DNA of 64,000 bases from Leptospiraceae bacterium (GCA_024233835.1 JACKPC010000001.1:1488001-1552000); one strand, 5' to 3'; positions 1-9,878 are shown, counted from the first letter of the stretch. The notes: generated from the letters alone by a model not told the origin. Translations and numbers: made by a program.

Positions 1-81
1 ACTTTCTGAAATACCGACTGCAGCCGCTTTCGTTACCGCCCTGCGAATAATGCCATATAACTCTTCCGAATCCTCGTTCAT
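1..81 (-). CDS. Start of an unidentified protein, running off the left edge
   Basis: Reading leftwards from an ATG at 79-81 the minus strand stays open to the window edge for 27 codons. The peptide begins MNEDSEELYGIIRRAV and looks like an ordinary helical N-terminus. I do not recognise the family. No strong Shine-Dalgarno sequence lies upstream, so this rests on codon sense and on its position divergent to the oxidoreductase genes. It could also be a chance open frame. Confidence 0.35.
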   Translation of the reverse strand, partial: MNEDSEELYGIIRRAVTKAAAVGISES

Positions 82-321
82 TTGTAAGCTTAACTATATT
101 ACTTCTAAGAGGAAAGGTAAACAATATTATTTTATCCAAAAAAAAGCCTGCAATTTTTCGGCTTATATAGGCAATGTAATATTCAAAAAGCACGCAAAAA
201 TATCATATTGCTTACCATATGAACAATGTGCTTTAATTGATGTAAGGGAATGTGTATTTCCTGCTCTTTCTATTGGCATATTTCTTGCAAAATAAACACT
301 GAAACATAAGGGGGACTTGGG
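82..321. promoter_or_regulatory. Divergent intergenic region upstream of the oxidoreductase operon
   Basis: About 240 AT-rich bases lie between the possible leftward gene start and the PFOR gene. A plus-strand open frame crosses it but has no recognisable content and I treat it as noise. The region should hold the promoter of the 2-oxoacid oxidoreductase operon, but I cannot pick a convincing -35/-10 pair. A ribosome binding site, GGGGG, lies just before the ATG at 322. Confidence 0.35.
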
Positions 322-3300
322 ATGATAGAAGAAAGAAAGGTTAAATATCCGGGAATACCGGAGGCTATGGATGGAAACACAGCTGCCATCATGTGTGAGA
401 GGGAGTCATCGGATGCTGCCGGAGCCTACCCCATCACACCTTCAACCCAGATGGGAGAATACTGGGCCTATGAATCTGCTAATGGACATCTGAATATCTC
501 CGGGAAGCCCTTGATTTTTATTGAGCCGGAAGGAGAACATGCAGCAGCGGCAGTAACCGCAGGTTTATCCATGACGGGTTTACGCTCAACGAATTTCTCT
601 TCCGGTCAGGGGATAGCCTACATGCACGAATCGTTATATGCAGCCGTAGGTAAAAGGCTTACCTATGTTTTAAATATGGGTTGTAGGGCTATGACCAAAG
701 CTACCTTAAACGTACATGCCGGGCATGACGACTATCACGCAATCGATGATACCGGTTTTTTCCAGGTTTTCGCAAAGAACGTCCAGCAGGTAGCCGACTT
801 AAATATTATTGCTCATAAAATTGCAGAACTGGCACTAACACCGGGCATAGTGGCCCAGGATGGTTTTTTAACCACCCACCTTATCGAGTCCTTACGACTC
901 CCGGAAAGAGAATTAATCGCGGAATTTTTAGGAAGACCGGATGATTTGATTGAAACTCCTACACTAGCCCAGGAGCTTATCTACGGTAAAACGAGGAGAC
1001 GTATTCCTGAACTCTGGGATGTAGACAACCCGGTGATGGCAGGTGTCGTACAGAATCAGGACTCCTATATGCAAAGTGTAGCCTCTCAGCGTCCTTTCTT
1101 TTTTGATCATATAGAAGAATTAACCCTGAAAGCCATGGAGGAATTTTACCAGCTTACAGGTAGAATGTATGGACTCATCGAAACCTATAGGGCCGAGGAT
1201 GCAGATATTCTTTTTGTAGGGCAGGGAAGCGTAATCCCGAATGCTGAGGCTGTAAGTGATTATTTAAGAAATAGCCGGGGACTTAAAGTTGGGGTTGTCA
1301 ATCTTACCATGTTCCGTCCTTTCCCCGGAAGCTATATAAGTAAAGTCTTAAAGAATAAGAAAAAAGTGATAGTTCTTGAAAGAACAGATCAGCCCCTGGC
1401 AGAAGATCTGCCTTTAATGAGAGAAATTCGTTCAGCTTTGAATAAGGCTTATGAAAATGGAAGAGCAGAAGGAGAAAAGCCCTATCCGAAATACGATACT
1501 TACAATCAGTTAAACGATTCACCGGAACTCTATTCAGCTTCTTACGGACTGGGAAGTAGAGATACACAACCTGAAGCACTTATCGGTGCTGTAGAAAATG
1601 TCTTACCCGGTGGTAAAAACAAAAAGATGTTTTATCTTTCCATAGATTTTGTTCGGGAAAAATCTATAACCAAAAACCAGGAAGATTATCAAAAAGAACT
1701 CCTCTCTAAATATCCGAACCTGAAAGATCTAGCCATTCGAGGTACTGAAAACCCTGATTTAATGCCGGAGGGAGCTATCACAGTAAGAATTCATTCCATT
1801 GGCGGCTGGGGTGCTATGGCTACGGGAAAAAATTTAACCATGACCCTTTCTGATATCCTCGGTTATTACATTAAATCCAATCCGAAATACGGTTCAGAAA
1901 AAAAAGGACAACCCACCACGTATTATCTCGCTGTGGCGCCCGAACCTATCCGGGTAAACTGTGAATTTTTCTATGTTGACGCGGTATTGTCACCGGACCC
2001 GAATGTCTTCAAACATTCCAATCCCCTCGCCGGTTTAAAAAAAGGGGGAACCTTTATCATACAGAGCGATTTAAAAGATCCGGAAAAAGTATGGAATACG
2101 ATTCCGCACAAATATCAAAAAATTATAATTGATAACAAAATCAAGATATACTTCATCGATGCCTTTAAAATCGCCAGAGAGGAAGCTACTGATGCAGAAC
2201 TTCAATTCAGAATGCAGGGAATGGCTTTCCAGGGAAGTTTTTTTGCCGTAGAAGAAAAGCTAAAAGGAACGTTAAGCGAATCGGAACTTTTTACAAAGAT
2301 CCGGGAGCAGATAGAATCAAAATTTGGCTCAAAAGGTAAAAGGGTTATTGAAGATAACCTGAGAGTTGTACTGCGTGGTTATGAAGAAACAAAGAGCATT
2401 ACAGAACTCATCCTGAAGCCCGAAGAACCCAAAACTCTTTTAAAAGTACAGGGCATGCCGACTCTTTTAGAAAAAATGCCTGTTAACTCCAATCTCAAAA
2501 CAGACATACATAGATTCTGGCAGCAAACCGGTTATTTTTATTTAAACGGACTTGGCAATGATGTAATTGCAGATCCTTTTATTGGCATGAGTCTGATTCC
2601 GGCTGCTACAGGAATTTTTAGAGACATGACAAACATTCGTTTTGAGCATCCTCAGTGGATTGCAGAAAAATGTACCGGCTGTGGTAGTTGCTGGACGATG
2701 TGTCCTGACTCTGCAATTCCCGGTCTTGTCAGCGAAATAAAACAGGTCTTTGGAACTGTTGTTAAGCGTCTTAAGAAGCAGGGTAAATCTGTGCAGTATA
2801 TCAGTCCTGTTTTACCGGCCCTGGAAAAAAATGTTCGTAATAAAATCGATACCGGTGATGTAAGCTACTCCTTTCTGGATCATTTGAAATTTGCAATAAA
2901 AGAAATTACTAAATCACCAGGGCTTCAACCGGAAGAAAAAAGAGACATGGAAGCCGAGTTTCAAAATTTCTGGTCAGAAATTAAGAATGTACAATTCTCT
3001 ATTACCCGTCCTTTTTACAACCGCATGGAAAAAGCGGAAAAGGGTTCAGGAGGTTTACTGACCATTAATATAAACCCCTATACCTGCAAGGGTTGCATGG
3101 AATGTGTGGATGTTTGTAATGATAAGGCACTTGTTCCTCAGACACAAACCGAAGAATCGGTAAGGATTCTACAACAAAACTGGGAATTCTGGCAGGATTT
3201 ACCCGATACAAATTCCAGGTATATCCGTATTGATGACCTCGAAGAAGGTATCGGAGCTCTTGAAACTTTACTTCTGAATAAGAATAACTATCTCTCTATT

Positions 3301-4890
3301 GTGAGCGGGGACGGAGCCTGTCTGGGTTGTGCGGAAAAAACAGTTCTGCATTTGTTTACGGCAACAGTAACGGCCCTGATGCAAAAGCGCGTAGTAGAGC
3401 ACCTCGAGAAAGTAAACCTCCTGACTCTCAAGTTAGAAGAAAAAATCAAATCCAGCCTCACTCCGGAGCTAAAAGATACGGGGATTTTAGAGAAAATTTT
3501 AAATAGCCCTGGCCATACCGCCTGGACTCGTTCCGAAATTTCTGCCGAATTAGAAGAACAAAAGGTGGCTATAGATTCTGAAAAATTAAAAGTCCTTGCC
3601 CATCTGGTAAATGAATTAAAGCAAATTCAATGGCGTTACGCCACAGGCACGAGCGGCAAGGGTCGTTCTTCCATGGGTATGATCAATGCAACAGGCTGCT
3701 CTTCGGTCTGGGGTTCCACCTATCCGATTAACCCTTACCCATTTCCCTGGACCAATCATCTGTTTCAGGATAGTCCTTCTATTGCTATGGGAATTTTTGA
3801 AGGTCATATGAGAAAAATGGCCGAGCAATTTAAAATCATCCGTCAGGCAGAAATGGAACTCGGTCTTCGTCCCGAGGAAGATTTGAAATACTTTAACTGG
3901 CAAAAGTTCACCGATGATGAATTCCATCTCTGTCCACCGGTTATCGCTGTAGGTGGAGATGGTGCCATGTATGACATCGGTTTCCAGAACCTATCCCGTT
4001 TAATGATGAGCGGAAAACCCATTAAGGTCGTAATTTTAGATACCCAGGTTTATTCGAATACAGGAGGCCAGGCCTGTACTTCCGGTTTCCCGGGTCAGAT
4101 AAGCGATATGGCGGCTTATGGCAAGAAAAATCACGGAAAAGAAGAAATCCGGAAAGAAATTGGTTTCATCGCCCTTGCTCATAGAACCTCTTATGTCCTG
4201 CAAAGTAGTGTTGCCAATCCTACTCACCTGATAGAAGGTTTTATTGAAGGAATTCGCTCCAAAAGACCGGCTATTTTCAATGTATTCTGTAGCTGTCCGG
4301 CAGAACACGGAGTCGCAGATGATGTGACTTTTGATCAGGCCCGTCTGGCTCTTGAATCCCGTGCTTACCCGGTTTTCCGTTATAACCCGGACCGGGGAGC
4401 AAACATTCAGGACTGCTTTGATATTGAAGGAAATCCGGAACCTGACAAGCTCTGGCCCGAATATGAATTACGTTACCGGGATGAAAGAGGAGTCGAAAAA
4501 AATATGAAAATTGAAATGACTTTTGCTGACTATGCAGCAACTGAAGGTCGTTTCCGGAATCACTTTCGGCATGCTCCACACGAAACCTGGGATGATGACA
4601 AAATGATTCCTCTTACAGAATTCATAGACTTGAACGAAGAAGAGAAAAAAGATAAATATCCTTATATCTGGGCCATTGATGCCAAAAAAGGTTTAGATAG
4701 GCTACTCGTTTCTTCTGAAATCGTAGCCGCTACAATGGACAGGGTAAACTTCTGGAAAACCATTACTTTTCTCGCCGGTGCTGAACAAGAAAAAGTTAGC
4801 GAAAATGATATTCGTAAGCAGGTGCAATCTGAAATGGTAGATAAATTCACCCAATCACTACTGCAATTGGCTTCGGGTCAGGTTGCATAA
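322..4890 (+). CDS. Pyruvate (2-oxoacid):ferredoxin/flavodoxin oxidoreductase, single-chain, enlarged form
   Basis: This enzyme oxidatively decarboxylates pyruvate or a related 2-oxoacid to acyl-CoA and CO2 and reduces ferredoxin. The domains follow the one-chain PFOR order: an N-terminal TPP pyrimidine-binding domain (about 1-260, with AAAAVTAG and SGQGI), domain II (about 290-400), a gamma domain (about 485-690, IHSIGGWGAMATGKN), two 4Fe-4S motifs (CTGCGSCWTMCP near 784 and CKGCMECVDVC near 921) and a C-terminal TPP domain (CLGCAEK near 1002, GGDGAMYD near 1211 with DTQVYSNTGGQ). At 1522 residues it is well above the usual 1170-1230. Much of the excess is about 115 residues between the two ferredoxin motifs and a helical stretch after CLGCAEK. 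It leads an operon with korA, korB and a ferredoxin-domain protein. Substrate choice cannot be read from the sequence. Confidence 0.93.
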   Translation: MIEERKVKYPGIPEAMDGNTAAIMCERESSDAAGAYPITPSTQMGEYWAYESANGHLNISGKPLIFIEPEGEHAAAAVTAGLSMTGLRSTNFSSGQGIAYMHESLYAAVGKRLTYVLNMGCRAMTKATLNVHAGHDDYHAIDDTGFFQVFAKNVQQVADLNIIAHKIAELALTPGIVAQDGFLTTHLIESLRLPERELIAEFLGRPDDLIETPTLAQELIYGKTRRRIPELWDVDNPVMAGVVQNQDSYMQSVASQRPFFFDHIEELTLKAMEEFYQLTGRMYGLIETYRAEDADILFVGQGSVIPNAEAVSDYLRNSRGLKVGVVNLTMFRPFPGSYISKVLKNKKKVIVLERTDQPLAEDLPLMREIRSALNKAYENGRAEGEKPYPKYDTYNQLNDSPELYSASYGLGSRDTQPEALIGAVENVLPGGKNKKMFYLSIDFVREKSITKNQEDYQKELLSKYPNLKDLAIRGTENPDLMPEGAITVRIHSIGGWGAMATGKNLTMTLSDILGYYIKSNPKYGSEKKGQPTTYYLAVAPEPIRVNCEFFYVDAVLSPDPNVFKHSNPLAGLKKGGTFIIQSDLKDPEKVWNTIPHKYQKIIIDNKIKIYFIDAFKIAREEATDAELQFRMQGMAFQGSFFAVEEKLKGTLSESELFTKIREQIESKFGSKGKRVIEDNLRVVLRGYEETKSITELILKPEEPKTLLKVQGMPTLLEKMPVNSNLKTDIHRFWQQTGYFYLNGLGNDVIADPFIGMSLIPAATGIFRDMTNIRFEHPQWIAEKCTGCGSCWTMCPDSAIPGLVSEIKQVFGTVVKRLKKQGKSVQYISPVLPALEKNVRNKIDTGDVSYSFLDHLKFAIKEITKSPGLQPEEKRDMEAEFQNFWSEIKNVQFSITRPFYNRMEKAEKGSGGLLTININPYTCKGCMECVDVCNDKALVPQTQTEESVRILQQNWEFWQDLPDTNSRYIRIDDLEEGIGALETLLLNKNNYLSIVSGDGACLGCAEKTVLHLFTATVTALMQKRVVEHLEKVNLLTLKLEEKIKSSLTPELKDTGILEKILNSPGHTAWTRSEISAELEEQKVAIDSEKLKVLAHLVNELKQIQWRYATGTSGKGRSSMGMINATGCSSVWGSTYPINPYPFPWTNHLFQDSPSIAMGIFEGHMRKMAEQFKIIRQAEMELGLRPEEDLKYFNWQKFTDDEFHLCPPVIAVGGDGAMYDIGFQNLSRLMMSGKPIKVVILDTQVYSNTGGQACTSGFPGQISDMAAYGKKNHGKEEIRKEIGFIALAHRTSYVLQSSVANPTHLIEGFIEGIRSKRPAIFNVFCSCPAEHGVADDVTFDQARLALESRAYPVFRYNPDRGANIQDCFDIEGNPEPDKLWPEYELRYRDERGVEKNMKIEMTFADYAATEGRFRNHFRHAPHETWDDDKMIPLTEFIDLNEEEKKDKYPYIWAIDAKKGLDRLLVSSEIVAATMDRVNFWKTITFLAGAEQEKVSENDIRKQVQSEMVDKFTQSLLQLASGQVA

Positions 4891-4900
4891 GGAGGCCGAT

Positions 4901-6766
4901 ATGACTCAGGTGGCAGAAATTAAAAAGATCGCGGTAAAAGATCATGTAGTCGAATTTGTTTCCGATGCAGGAGAGGGAGCTCAAAAAGCCGGAGTAACTT
5001 TCGCAAAAGTCTCCGCCAGGATGGGGAATAGTCTCTGGACAGTAGAAATTATTCCTTCTGAAATACAACCTCCTCCTCATACAGTGGGAAGTGCTTCCGG
5101 AAATAGAATTCGGCTGGGTACAAAAACCATCACGAACGGAGGGAATAGAGCCAATGTGGTATTAGCTTTTAATGAAATGTCTCTTCTTTCTCGTGTTCAG
5201 AACGATGCTTTATCTGAGGATGTAATTGTTATAATAGACAATCAGTGGGCAACTCATGAGTTAATGGAAATTCGGGAGGGCTATAGAAAAATCCTGAATG
5301 ATTTGAAGGATAAAGGTGCCCGGATCTACGAGATTCCCATTGAAGAAGAAACAAAGAAGATACTGGATGATCCGAGACAGGGAAAAAACATGTTTGCCCT
5401 CGGTGTCCTGAGTTTTCTTTATTCCAGGGACCTGGAGATTCTACGTCAATGCGTAAGTGATACATTTGAGAAGAAGTCAGACTCAGTTCAGGAAAAGAAC
5501 ATTGCTCTTGTAGAAAACGGTTATTACTTCGCTGAAAAAATATTTGATTATCAGTTTGAAATCGACTCGATTCCCCTTGAAAAACCCATGGTAGCCATGA
5601 ATGGAAACCAGGCTATTGCTCTCGGTACTATAGCTGCCGGTTTTGAACTCTGCTCTATGTATCCCATTACTCCGGCCACATCTGCTTCACATTTTCTTTC
5701 TTCCCTATTTGAAAGCTTTGGTGGTTTTGTGCATCAGGCGGAAGATGAAATTGCTGCTATAGGAGTAGCTGTTGGGGCTGCCTATGCCGGAAAGCCTGCT
5801 CTCACCATTACTTCCGGCCCGGGCATGGCCTTAAAAACCGAATTTTTGGGGCTTACGGTTATGACCGAAACTCCTCTGGTTGTAGTCGATGTACAGCGCG
5901 GAGGTCCCAGTACCGGCTTACCTACTAAAATTGAGCAGAGTGATTTGTTAGCTTCTTTGTATAGTACTCCCGGAGATGCACCCAAAGTTATTCTTGCACC
6001 GGCTACCATCGAAGAGTGTTATTATATAATGAAAACCGCACGTAAGATTGCGGAAGATTTTCGTATGCTTGTGATTATTCTTTCCGATGCCAATCTGGCT
6101 ACTGGCGTTCAACTATTCCCACGTCCTGAAGTAAAAGAAGGGAGTATTCCTCCGGCTCCTTCCCGCGAATCCCTGGAACCGGGTAGTCTGGGTTTTGATT
6201 GGGATGCAGAAACCGGTCTTTCTCAAAGGCTTATACCCGGTCAAAAAAATGGAGTAGGCATGACTTCCTCACTCAACCACAATCGTGCCGGGCTTGTGCG
6301 TTATGATACGGAAACGAATGAACTCGGTCATACTATGAGAAGTAGGAAGTTAGCGGTTTTACAAAAATCTTTGAAACTACCCGAAATCATGGGAGAAGAA
6401 GAAGGAGACCTTCTGATTCTGGGCTGGGGTTCGACAAAAGGTGCCATTGAAGAAGCCGTTCGTTCTCTACAAGAAAAAGGTCATAAAATATCTTCCTTAC
6501 ATTTAAGATTTATATGTCCTCTTCCTTCCGGTTTAAAAGAGGTTTTTCAAAAATTTAAAAAAGTGATGACTGTTGAGCTAAATTATAGTGATCCCAAAAT
6601 AGCTCCCTACATCGACTCTGAAAATAGACGTATGAGTCAGTTGGCACTCTATTTAAGAGCACATACTTTGACCGACATTGACTGCTATTCCCGTGTTTTA
6701 GGAAGGCCGATTATGCCTGGTGAGATTGAAGAAGCCCTGAGTGGTTTTTTAAAGGAGATAAAATAA
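4901..6766 (+). CDS. korA: 2-oxoacid:ferredoxin oxidoreductase, gamma-alpha fusion subunit (KorA-like)
   Basis: This is the subunit of a two-chain 2-oxoglutarate-type ferredoxin oxidoreductase that carries the gamma domain fused ahead of the alpha domain. The gamma part spans about residues 10-190 (SDAGEGAQKAG). The alpha part, about 215-600, begins MNGNQAIALG and contains YPITPATSASH, EDEIAAIGVAVGA and QRGGPSTGLPTK, hallmarks of the family. I chose the ATG at 4901 because GGAGG lies at 4891-4895; an upstream TTG at 4883 overlaps the PFOR gene and lacks a site. It sits 10 bases after PFOR and directly abuts korB, so the three are surely co-transcribed. The true substrate (2-oxoglutarate, branched-chain keto acid or other) is not determined. 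Confidence 0.92.
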   Translation: MTQVAEIKKIAVKDHVVEFVSDAGEGAQKAGVTFAKVSARMGNSLWTVEIIPSEIQPPPHTVGSASGNRIRLGTKTITNGGNRANVVLAFNEMSLLSRVQNDALSEDVIVIIDNQWATHELMEIREGYRKILNDLKDKGARIYEIPIEEETKKILDDPRQGKNMFALGVLSFLYSRDLEILRQCVSDTFEKKSDSVQEKNIALVENGYYFAEKIFDYQFEIDSIPLEKPMVAMNGNQAIALGTIAAGFELCSMYPITPATSASHFLSSLFESFGGFVHQAEDEIAAIGVAVGAAYAGKPALTITSGPGMALKTEFLGLTVMTETPLVVVDVQRGGPSTGLPTKIEQSDLLASLYSTPGDAPKVILAPATIEECYYIMKTARKIAEDFRMLVIILSDANLATGVQLFPRPEVKEGSIPPAPSRESLEPGSLGFDWDAETGLSQRLIPGQKNGVGMTSSLNHNRAGLVRYDTETNELGHTMRSRKLAVLQKSLKLPEIMGEEEGDLLILGWGSTKGAIEEAVRSLQEKGHKISSLHLRFICPLPSGLKEVFQKFKKVMTVELNYSDPKIAPYIDSENRRMSQLALYLRAHTLTDIDCYSRVLGRPIMPGEIEEALSGFLKEIK

Positions 6767-7729
6767 ATGTATTCTGCCGAAATCGATGAATATTTACAGC
6801 ACGAATGTGAACTGGAACATAGCTTTTATTTAGAAGACTACGAAGGGGAAATTGCTCGCTGGTGCAAGGGTTGCGGAGATCATGCCATTTTAAGTTCTGT
6901 GCAAAAAATCCTGAGAGGAAGACAAATTAATCCTGAGTCGGTTGTATGCGTTTCGGGAATTGGTTGTTCTTCCCGTTTTCCTTATTACTTAAAAACGTAT
7001 GGTTTTCATGGAATTCACGGACGTGCTCTGCCCCTGTCAACCGGAGTATCCCTTGCCCGCTCAGATTTGCATGTTATTACCGTAATGGGAGATGGAGACT
7101 GTTTCAGTATTGGTGCCGGTCACTGGATTCACGCTTTGCGTTATAATGTTAATCTAACGGTTCTTGTTTTTGATAATGAAATTTATGCTCTAACAAAGAA
7201 GCAGGCTTCTCCCACTACAAAGATGGGAGTTGCAACGAACACGAGTCCTAAAGGAGCTTATCTCGAAGCTTTGAATCCCCTTACTACCATACTCGGTGTT
7301 ACCAACGTTTCCTTTCTTGCCCAGACAGCTACCTGGCTACCGGCCCACCTGAGTGAGACCATTGAAAAGGCTTGGGATCATGAAGGATTGTCTTTTGTGC
7401 GTATTTTACAACGCTGCCCCATATTTTCACCCGATGCGTTTATGCAGGGAAATAAGGTGACGGTTCCCATGCGTTTTTTAAAGAATCCGAAGGGTATCTC
7501 GGTGAGTTCTAACCTCGAAAGAATGGGAGAGGTCGTAGAACATAATCCTTTTGACCTGCAACATGCCAGGGAAATTGCCGGTGACAAAGAAAAGGAGCCT
7601 ATGGGGCTATTATATTATAATCCGGAAATTCCCAGTTATAATCAAATACGGCATTCAAAAGTTATACAAAAATCTCCGGAAGAGAAAGTTGCAGATTTCA
7701 ACCGCGAGTTAGATAAATACCTTGTGTAA
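6767..7729 (+). CDS. korB: 2-oxoacid:ferredoxin oxidoreductase, beta subunit (KorB-like)
   Basis: This is the TPP-binding beta subunit partnering the gamma-alpha chain encoded immediately upstream. Visible motifs are WCKGCGDHAI near residue 32, which supplies cluster cysteines, SGIGCSSRFPYY near 61, and the TPP/magnesium motif GDGDCFSIG near 109 followed by NEIYALTKKQASPT, as expected for the family. The 320-residue length is typical or slightly long. The start codon follows the korA stop directly, with AAAGGAGAT as ribosome binding site inside the korA end. Together with korA it forms a complete heterodimeric enzyme beside the unrelated one-chain PFOR. Confidence 0.93.
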   Translation: MYSAEIDEYLQHECELEHSFYLEDYEGEIARWCKGCGDHAILSSVQKILRGRQINPESVVCVSGIGCSSRFPYYLKTYGFHGIHGRALPLSTGVSLARSDLHVITVMGDGDCFSIGAGHWIHALRYNVNLTVLVFDNEIYALTKKQASPTTKMGVATNTSPKGAYLEALNPLTTILGVTNVSFLAQTATWLPAHLSETIEKAWDHEGLSFVRILQRCPIFSPDAFMQGNKVTVPMRFLKNPKGISVSSNLERMGEVVEHNPFDLQHAREIAGDKEKEPMGLLYYNPEIPSYNQIRHSKVIQKSPEEKVADFNRELDKYLV

Positions 7730-7744
7730 TAGAAAGAGGGAAAA

Positions 7745-9526
7745 ATGAAATTACATTTAATGATTCAAGAACAGTTAACAAAAATTTGGTATAGTAAAGA
7801 AACTGTCCTGAAAGAAAAAAACCAGGAAATCTTATTGTTTTTCAAAGAGATGCTGGAGAAAAACCAGGTAGAATCTGAAAACCATTTAGATAAATTTGGA
7901 GAATTTGCTGATAGTTTTCTTGATACTTCTTCTCTTTCTAAAATCCTGGATAAGAAAAAACACAAAGACTTTCCCGAACAAAGAAAGAAAGGGATTCAAA
8001 GAGCCATTGATATTTTAGAAAAATATAATAAACAGGGTTTGCCTTCCCCATTCTTTAAAGAGTTTTCTTTTGATTCCGATTATGAGAATTTACTTCCTTC
8101 TATAGAAGAGCATTTTCATCCATTTAACGAACTCTTTTACGCCTACCGTATCTATGATTTTGAAAAGAATGCAAGCTTTAACCAACACAAAGCTTTCTAT
8201 GAGAAAGAAATATTAAAAAGTGTGAATTTAACAAAGATGGAATGGGAATTAACTTCCTGTTTTGTAGTCTGGAAAATGGGAGAATTAGAAAGCCCGGTAG
8301 ATTTTTTCTCTGTATTGAGAGAAATTAGTAAATCCGAATATCCTATAAAACTAATGTTTTTAGAAACCGAGCCCGTTCTGCCGCCTGCTTCAGAAGACTC
8401 CGAGGAATATTTCGCTCATTTAGTTCCTACCGATCTGGCACTTTTAGCTCCTGCTCTCCAGAAAATACACTATTTTCAAAGTCCTGTAGAAGTAGATAGG
8501 GAAATTTTTCAGAAGAAATTAGAGAACTGCTGGTCGGGACATTATTCAAGCTTTATCAGGCTCTATTTAGGGAAAGAAAATCCTTATCTGGCAGCAGTCG
8601 GTCGTTATGTTCCTTATTTTGAATATAATCCGGGTATAGATTTTAATTTTAGTTCTTGTATTAGCCTCGAAGGAAACCTGGAATTAAACGAAATTTGGGG
8701 AAAAGAAATTGCAAGACAGGGAAGTATTTCCCATCGGGCTACTATATCTTTTGCTGATTTTCTATGCAGGGAAGGTTTAGCAAAGGATCATTTTACGGAA
8801 CCACAGAACCAGGGAAAAAAGCGTCCTATAGATGTCAGTGAATATCTGGATCTGGATCGCTGGAACCGGGAACATTACTATCCGATTGCTCATGATAGTA
8901 AAGGAAAATCCTGGCTTGTATCTCAGGTTATAGTTGCACTTTCTGTAGAACATGCAAAAATTTGGCGAGTTATGCAAAATTGGGCAGGTATAGCCAATCC
9001 TGAATTTGAAGAGAAGCTCAAAGCTTTAAAAATACAGCTTAAACTGGAAAAGGAGCAGGCATTAAAGGAGCAGGCTGCCAAAATTATAGAAGAAAAAGAT
9101 GCAGAAAAAGAAAAGTTGTTAAGTCAGAGCTTTCGTAACCTGGTTGTTAATCTTCTAAATAAAAATGGAGCCGGCATAACTGAGCTGGTATCCAATCTGA
9201 GTTATACTTCCCTTTCAAATGGAAAGGCATTTTCCTCTGAGCCGCAACAGCCGCAGGCCGGACCTTCTGAAAAACCCAAGGAAGAACTCTGGATAGACTC
9301 AAGTCTCTGTACTGCCTGTGATGAGTGTGTTACGATTAACCGGAACATCTTTGCTTATAATTCGGAGAAACAGGCTATAGTAAAAAACCCCAGGGGAGGC
9401 CCTTTCAAAGATATGGTGAAAGCTGCTGAAAAGTGTTCCGCAGGCATTATACATCCGGGTAAACCCTGGGATGAGAAAGAGAAAGACCTGGAGAAACTTA
9501 TCAAAAGAGCTGAGAAGTATAACTAA
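7745..9526 (+). CDS. Large protein with C-terminal 4Fe-4S ferredoxin domain, oxidoreductase-associated
   Basis: 593 residues. The first 500 or so residues match no family I can name and look soluble and mainly helical, with a charged coiled segment near 420-465. The last 80 residues form a ferredoxin-like domain: CTACDECVTINRNIF gives a CxxCxxC motif and EKCSAGIIHPG supplies the fourth cysteine, enough for one 4Fe-4S cluster. Its place 15 bases behind korB suggests it accepts electrons from, or delivers substrate to, the upstream oxidoreductases; this is inference. A GAGGG ribosome binding site precedes the ATG. It closes the operon. Confidence 0.75.
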   Translation: MKLHLMIQEQLTKIWYSKETVLKEKNQEILLFFKEMLEKNQVESENHLDKFGEFADSFLDTSSLSKILDKKKHKDFPEQRKKGIQRAIDILEKYNKQGLPSPFFKEFSFDSDYENLLPSIEEHFHPFNELFYAYRIYDFEKNASFNQHKAFYEKEILKSVNLTKMEWELTSCFVVWKMGELESPVDFFSVLREISKSEYPIKLMFLETEPVLPPASEDSEEYFAHLVPTDLALLAPALQKIHYFQSPVEVDREIFQKKLENCWSGHYSSFIRLYLGKENPYLAAVGRYVPYFEYNPGIDFNFSSCISLEGNLELNEIWGKEIARQGSISHRATISFADFLCREGLAKDHFTEPQNQGKKRPIDVSEYLDLDRWNREHYYPIAHDSKGKSWLVSQVIVALSVEHAKIWRVMQNWAGIANPEFEEKLKALKIQLKLEKEQALKEQAAKIIEEKDAEKEKLLSQSFRNLVVNLLNKNGAGITELVSNLSYTSLSNGKAFSSEPQQPQAGPSEKPKEELWIDSSLCTACDECVTINRNIFAYNSEKQAIVKNPRGGPFKDMVKAAEKCSAGIIHPGKPWDEKEKDLEKLIKRAEKYN

Positions 9527-9878
9527 GTAAGAAGGGGGATGAAAACTACTGGTTTTTCTGGAAAACTCCTATTGACTACCGGTTTATACGGGTAGTCAAG
9601 GGAATGTCTACCAGGTTTTTTAAGCGGATACTCCAAAATCAAAAAAACATAGATTACTTGCAATTAGAATAATTAAAGCCGTTATAGATATCCTTAAAAA
9701 AAAATCTCTAAATATGTTTTTTACTTTTATTTTATAGTAACCTGTCATAATATTACCCTATCATGTCGATGCTAAAGGATATATTGCAGATTCTGGAATT
9801 TTAAAAGTTCCACCTATAAAATTTTCTGCTGTACAGTATTCCGGAACATCTATAGAAGGGGAAATCACAAAACAAACC
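9527..9878. other. Gap between oxidoreductase operon and restriction locus
   Basis: About 350 AT-rich bases without a convincing gene. The first part holds a perfect hairpin (listed separately). From about 9743 a frame in register with hsdR is open but lacks ATG, GTG or TTG before the hsdR start; its predicted residues (VDAKGYIADSG and on) look vaguely protein-like and may be a remnant. Minus-strand open frames here are shadows. Confidence 0.4.
9572..9599 (+). repeat. Perfect inverted repeat (9-bp arms) after the oxidoreductase operon
   Basis: TTGACTACC and GGTAGTCAA flank a 10-base spacer. The arms are exact. It may form the 3' hairpin of the oxidoreductase transcript, but there is no following T-run, so a classical intrinsic terminator is not shown. 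A protein-binding site is the alternative. Confidence 0.5.

Noticed and set aside
50..295. Plus-strand open frame of 81 codons before the PFOR gene
   Set aside because: Low-complexity, no ribosome binding site, no family resemblance; the minus-strand frame at 1-81 is more protein-like.
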